From positions 2,604,001 to 2,668,000 of the forward strand of contig CBDFGN010000006.1 of assembly GCA_965247065.1 (NCBI GenBank): 64,000 nucleotides of DNA, given 5' to 3'. The first letter of the stretch is position 1. Every line of letters begins with the position of its first letter. Position numbers and translations under genes: made by a program. Positions 61,035-64,000 of this stretch are shown in pieces. The notes under the pieces were generated by a model that saw only the letters and a program-made list of their open reading frames with translations, did not search any database and was not told the origin of the DNA. The stretch is from CBDFGN01 sp965247065. Lineage in GTDB: Bacteria > Bacteroidota > Bacteroidia > Cytophagales > Cyclobacteriaceae.

Positions 61035-64000
61035 ATGGGTGAAGAGCTTCTCAAGGCAATTCTAGAGTTATTTGCTATTGTGGCCCGAGAGGATGGTTTC
61101 CATGAAGAGGAAAGAAACACCATCCATGAATTCCTCCAGGAAAATCTGAATGAGGATACTATACCTCAGTACATTTCTTTCGTAGATGGGTATCTAAAAG
61201 CAGGTTTGGAGAGTGATAGGGGCCATGACGGAATAGAACAAATCGACCGCAATAGTCAGCAATTAAATCAGGAGCTCACCCACCAACAAAAGTTGGTACT
61301 TATGCTGAAAATGATCGAGCTCATATACGCCGACGGAAGCATGTCCGAGCGAGAGGCGGAGCTCGTTAACCACATCGGCCAGTCCATAAGAATTATTCCC
61401 GGGGATGTAGAGCTTATTAAGGTTTTCGTCGCTCAAGCTTCGGTTTATGAATTGGATATCCGGGAGTTCCTTATTGTGGCTGGTGAAGAGAAGAGTGGCC
61501 TTTTGCAATCGAAGCAAATGCTCCATCCAGGTTTATCCGGAGAATTGGCATTTGTAAATATACCGGAATCGGAAACCTACTTCGTGAAGTACCTGGGCGA
61601 CCAAACCTTATATCTTAATGGGATCCCTCTTAAGCCAGGAAGAGCCTCGGTATTTTCTACTGGCAGCACGATTAGGAGTCAGCGAATTCAGCCTCTTTAT
61701 TACTCTGATGTTATAAGTCATTTCATCAAGATCGAGGACGACACCCAAATCTCCTTTCAGGCCAATAAGATTTCCTACGCTTTCAGTAATGGTAAGCTGG
61801 GTCTTAGAGGAATCGACGTTTCAGAAGAATCCGGTACCCTGGTTGGAATCATGGGCGGAAGCGGATCTGGAAAGTCCACCCTACTAAACGTGCTGAATGG
61901 AAACGAAAAACCGTCTTCCGGTCGGATACTGATCAATGGAGTGGACATTAACCAGGATAAGAAAGCTGTCCAGGGCGTTATCGGCTACGTGCCCCAGGAT
62001 GATCTGCTCATGGAGGATCTGACTGTGTTCGAAAATCTTTTCTATGCTGCCAAATTGTGCTTCGGAGATTCTTCTCAGACTGAGATAGAAAAGTTGGTTG
62101 TGCAAACCTTGAAGAATTTGGGTTTGACCGAAATAAAAGATCTCAAGGTAGGGTCTCCACTTAAAAAGACTATCAGTGGCGGCCAGAGAAAGAGGGTCAA
62201 CATCGGCCTCGAACTGCTTAGAGAACCGTCCGTTCTCTTCGTAGACGAACCTACTTCTGGTTTGTCCTCGCGGGATTCAGAGAACATAATGGACCTCCTT
62301 AAGGAACTGTCCCTGAAAGGAAAGTTGATATTCGTCGTTATTCATCAGCCTTCCTCCGATATCTTCAAGATGTTTGACAAGCTCATCATACTTGATGTTG
62401 GCGGGTATCAAATCTATTACGGCAACCCGGTGGAGGCTGAGTTCTACTTTAATCAAAGAGTCAATTTGCTTGAAAAGGATAGTGGGACCTGCATTGAGTG
62501 CGGAAATATTCGTCCGGAACAGGTATTTAATATTATTGAAACCAAGGTGGTCAATGAGTATGGTCGGCTTACCGATGATAGAAAGATATCTCCCAGTCGT
62601 TGGAATAAATTTTTCATGTCACACGGATCAGTACCCGAAGTAGGGACAGTAACAACTGCACCCAAAGTAACCTTAAATATTCCATCCAAAATAAACCAGC
62701 TAAGGATTTTTACTATGCGGGATGTATTGTCCAAGCTCAGCAATCAGCAGTACCTGCTCATAAATCTTTTGGAGCCTCCGCTTCTGGCGTTTATTCTGGC
62801 TTTCATTATTCGATATTTTCCCACAATCGAAGTCGACTCCAAGGAATACCTGTTCAGCAAGAATATTAATATTCCGGCCTATTTTTTTATCAGTATTATC
62901 GTCGCACTTTTCATGGGCCTGATGATAAGCGCTGAGGAGATAATCAAAGACCGTAAAATACTTAAAAGGGAATCCTTCCTGCACCTAAGCCGGTCAAGCT
63001 ATTTGCTATCGAAAATTTTGATCATGTTCGGTTTTTCAGCCATTCAAACGTTCATGTTCGTTCTTATCGGAGATTACATTCTTGAAATAGATGGGATGAA
63101 CATAACCTATTGGATGATTTTGTTCACTACCTCTTGCTTTGCCAATATTCTGGGGCTTAATGTTTCGGCCAGCTTCAATTCGGCAATAACCATTTATATT
63201 CTAATTCCTCTGCTGATCATTCCACAGCTCATGCTAAGCGGGGTGGTGGTTAGATTCGACAAGTTGAACCCGATTTTAACATCTCAACAAAATGTTCCAC
63301 TTATTGGCGACATCATGGCCTCCAGATGGACCTTCGAAGCATCCATGGTAAGCCAGTTCAAAGAAAATGATTTCGAAAGGCTTTTTTACAGGTACGACCG
63401 GATCATGGCCAATTCTGATTACAAGAACATCTATTACCTGCCTCTCATTGCTTCCAGATTAGACTATTGCTTGCACAATCGGGACTCGGATGACCCGAAG
63501 ATCCGCAAGCGGCTGAAGTATAATTTAGAATTGATTGGCAGCGAGTTAAGCAAGGAGCTTAAGGCAGTGGGCAAATCTGATTTCCCTCATGAAGCCTCAT
63601 TTTCAATCGTGAAATTTGATTCAAGCGTATACTACGCTACCGTGCGCTTGATCAATACCCTTAATCAGTTTTATGTCAACAAATTCAAAACGGCGAACAA
63701 GGAAAAGGAAGAGCTGATGGACCAGATGAACGCTACCCCAGACTTACGGGTCGAATTTGATAAATTGAGAAGCGGTTATCAGAATGAAGGCATTGTAGCC
63801 TTTGTGAAAAATACAAACGACACCCATAGAATAGTCGAGGAGAATGGTAGACTAATTCGCAAGATCTTTCCGATTTACATGGACCCTGATCCATCTTTAA
63901 ACCCGGTTGATTATCGAGCGCCGCTGTTCTCCCCGCAAAAAATTTTCTTGGGCTATACGTGGGACACACTTGTTTTTAATCTATTGGCAATATGGGTAAT
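61035..64000 (+). CDS. ABCG-type transporter, ATPase fused to membrane domain, with N-terminal TerB-like region (partial)
   Basis: The gene starts at the ATG at 61035 and runs off the window, so at least 988 residues are encoded. The first 130 residues resemble a TerB/DjlA-like helical domain (LFAIVAREDGFHEEER, IELIYADGSMSEREAELV). A linker region (about 170-235) precedes the ATPase: Walker A GIMGGSGSGKST at about 271, the Q-loop VPQDDLLMEDLTV, signature TISGGQRKRVNIGLELL, and Walker B SVLFVDEPTSGLSS. The membrane domain follows (from about 575) with ABC2-type helices. The order ATPase-membrane is that of ABCG half-transporters. The cargo is unknown. Confidence 0.88.
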   Translation, partial: MGEELLKAILELFAIVAREDGFHEEERNTIHEFLQENLNEDTIPQYISFVDGYLKAGLESDRGHDGIEQIDRNSQQLNQELTHQQKLVLMLKMIELIYADGSMSEREAELVNHIGQSIRIIPGDVELIKVFVAQASVYELDIREFLIVAGEEKSGLLQSKQMLHPGLSGELAFVNIPESETYFVKYLGDQTLYLNGIPLKPGRASVFSTGSTIRSQRIQPLYYSDVISHFIKIEDDTQISFQANKISYAFSNGKLGLRGIDVSEESGTLVGIMGGSGSGKSTLLNVLNGNEKPSSGRILINGVDINQDKKAVQGVIGYVPQDDLLMEDLTVFENLFYAAKLCFGDSSQTEIEKLVVQTLKNLGLTEIKDLKVGSPLKKTISGGQRKRVNIGLELLREPSVLFVDEPTSGLSSRDSENIMDLLKELSLKGKLIFVVIHQPSSDIFKMFDKLIILDVGGYQIYYGNPVEAEFYFNQRVNLLEKDSGTCIECGNIRPEQVFNIIETKVVNEYGRLTDDRKISPSRWNKFFMSHGSVPEVGTVTTAPKVTLNIPSKINQLRIFTMRDVLSKLSNQQYLLINLLEPPLLAFILAFIIRYFPTIEVDSKEYLFSKNINIPAYFFISIIVALFMGLMISAEEIIKDRKILKRESFLHLSRSSYLLSKILIMFGFSAIQTFMFVLIGDYILEIDGMNITYWMILFTTSCFANILGLNVSASFNSAITIYILIPLLIIPQLMLSGVVVRFDKLNPILTSQQNVPLIGDIMASRWTFEASMVSQFKENDFERLFYRYDRIMANSDYKNIYYLPLIASRLDYCLHNRDSDDPKIRKRLKYNLELIGSELSKELKAVGKSDFPHEASFSIVKFDSSVYYATVRLINTLNQFYVNKFKTANKEKEELMDQMNATPDLRVEFDKLRSGYQNEGIVAFVKNTNDTHRIVEENGRLIRKIFPIYMDPDPSLNPVDYRAPLFSPQKIFLGYTWDTLVFNLLAIWV

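Overview
The window looks like a chromosomal segment of a marine-type Bacteroidota. Lineage markers are a type IX secretion C-terminal sorting domain (28921-34617), a DUF4249 lipoprotein behind a TonB-receptor remnant (56966-58144), a GreA-like protein of the Bacteroidota type, a two-propeller hybrid sensor kinase and many short lipoprotein signal peptides. Several catabolic genes (sulfatase, DUF1501, PSD1/DUF1549 cytochrome, DUF1080, Tat-exported Gfo/Idh/MocA) belong to families best known from Planctomycetes and polysaccharide-degrading Bacteroidota. Family names are from memory of motifs; no database search was possible.

Layout. 1-6.6 kb: a sulfatase, a decayed gene, a HigBA toxin-antitoxin pair and a Tat-exported beta-propeller protein, separated by repeat-rich non-coding DNA. 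6.6-7.9 kb: an IS110 element with a likely bridge RNA. 7.9-26 kb: a signalling island. It holds a 14-blade propeller sensor / histidine kinase / receiver / class III cyclase hybrid, now split by a frameshift. Divergent from it is the first of a family of class III cyclase-TPR proteins, which includes two intact genes, one frameshifted gene and several remnants. Two identical inverted IS982-type copies, a YefM-YoeB pair, a small lipoprotein and a frameshifted diheme cytochrome lie among them. 26-35 kb: a YitT-type membrane protein, a caspase-like protease and a giant FG-GAP/FN3 type IX secreted protein. The 5' end of the latter is cut by a breakpoint against another cyclase remnant.

35-53.6 kb: mostly ordinary core and catabolic genes. 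These are a radical SAM protein, the GreA-like factor, a PQQ sugar dehydrogenase with a cytochrome domain, a DinB-family protein, a PSD1/DUF1501 pair, a Gfo/Idh-DUF1080-esterase operon, PPK2, 2-dehydro-3-deoxygalactonokinase, an AT-rich FAD oxidoreductase that appears to have interrupted a Gfo/Idh-MFS operon, and the hexuronate-type MFS transporter. 53.6-58.4 kb: gene debris (winged-helix protein, terminase-like fragment, PAS fragment fused to a TonB-receptor tail) next to a tRNA(CAT) gene, bracketed by a direct repeat. 58.7-64 kb: a frameshifted DUF1571 protein, a lipoprotein and an ABCG-type transporter that runs off the window.

The most distinctive feature is the non-coding DNA between about 3 and 25 kb. 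A composite dispersed repeat with the core TTCTTCCCGCTTWAGTYC occurs about 15 times, nearly always on the + strand. It sits between toxin-antitoxin genes and cyclase genes, and gene truncations coincide with its edges. Three of the broken genes would be repaired by adding one base to a homopolymer, so sequencing error must be excluded before they are called pseudogenes.
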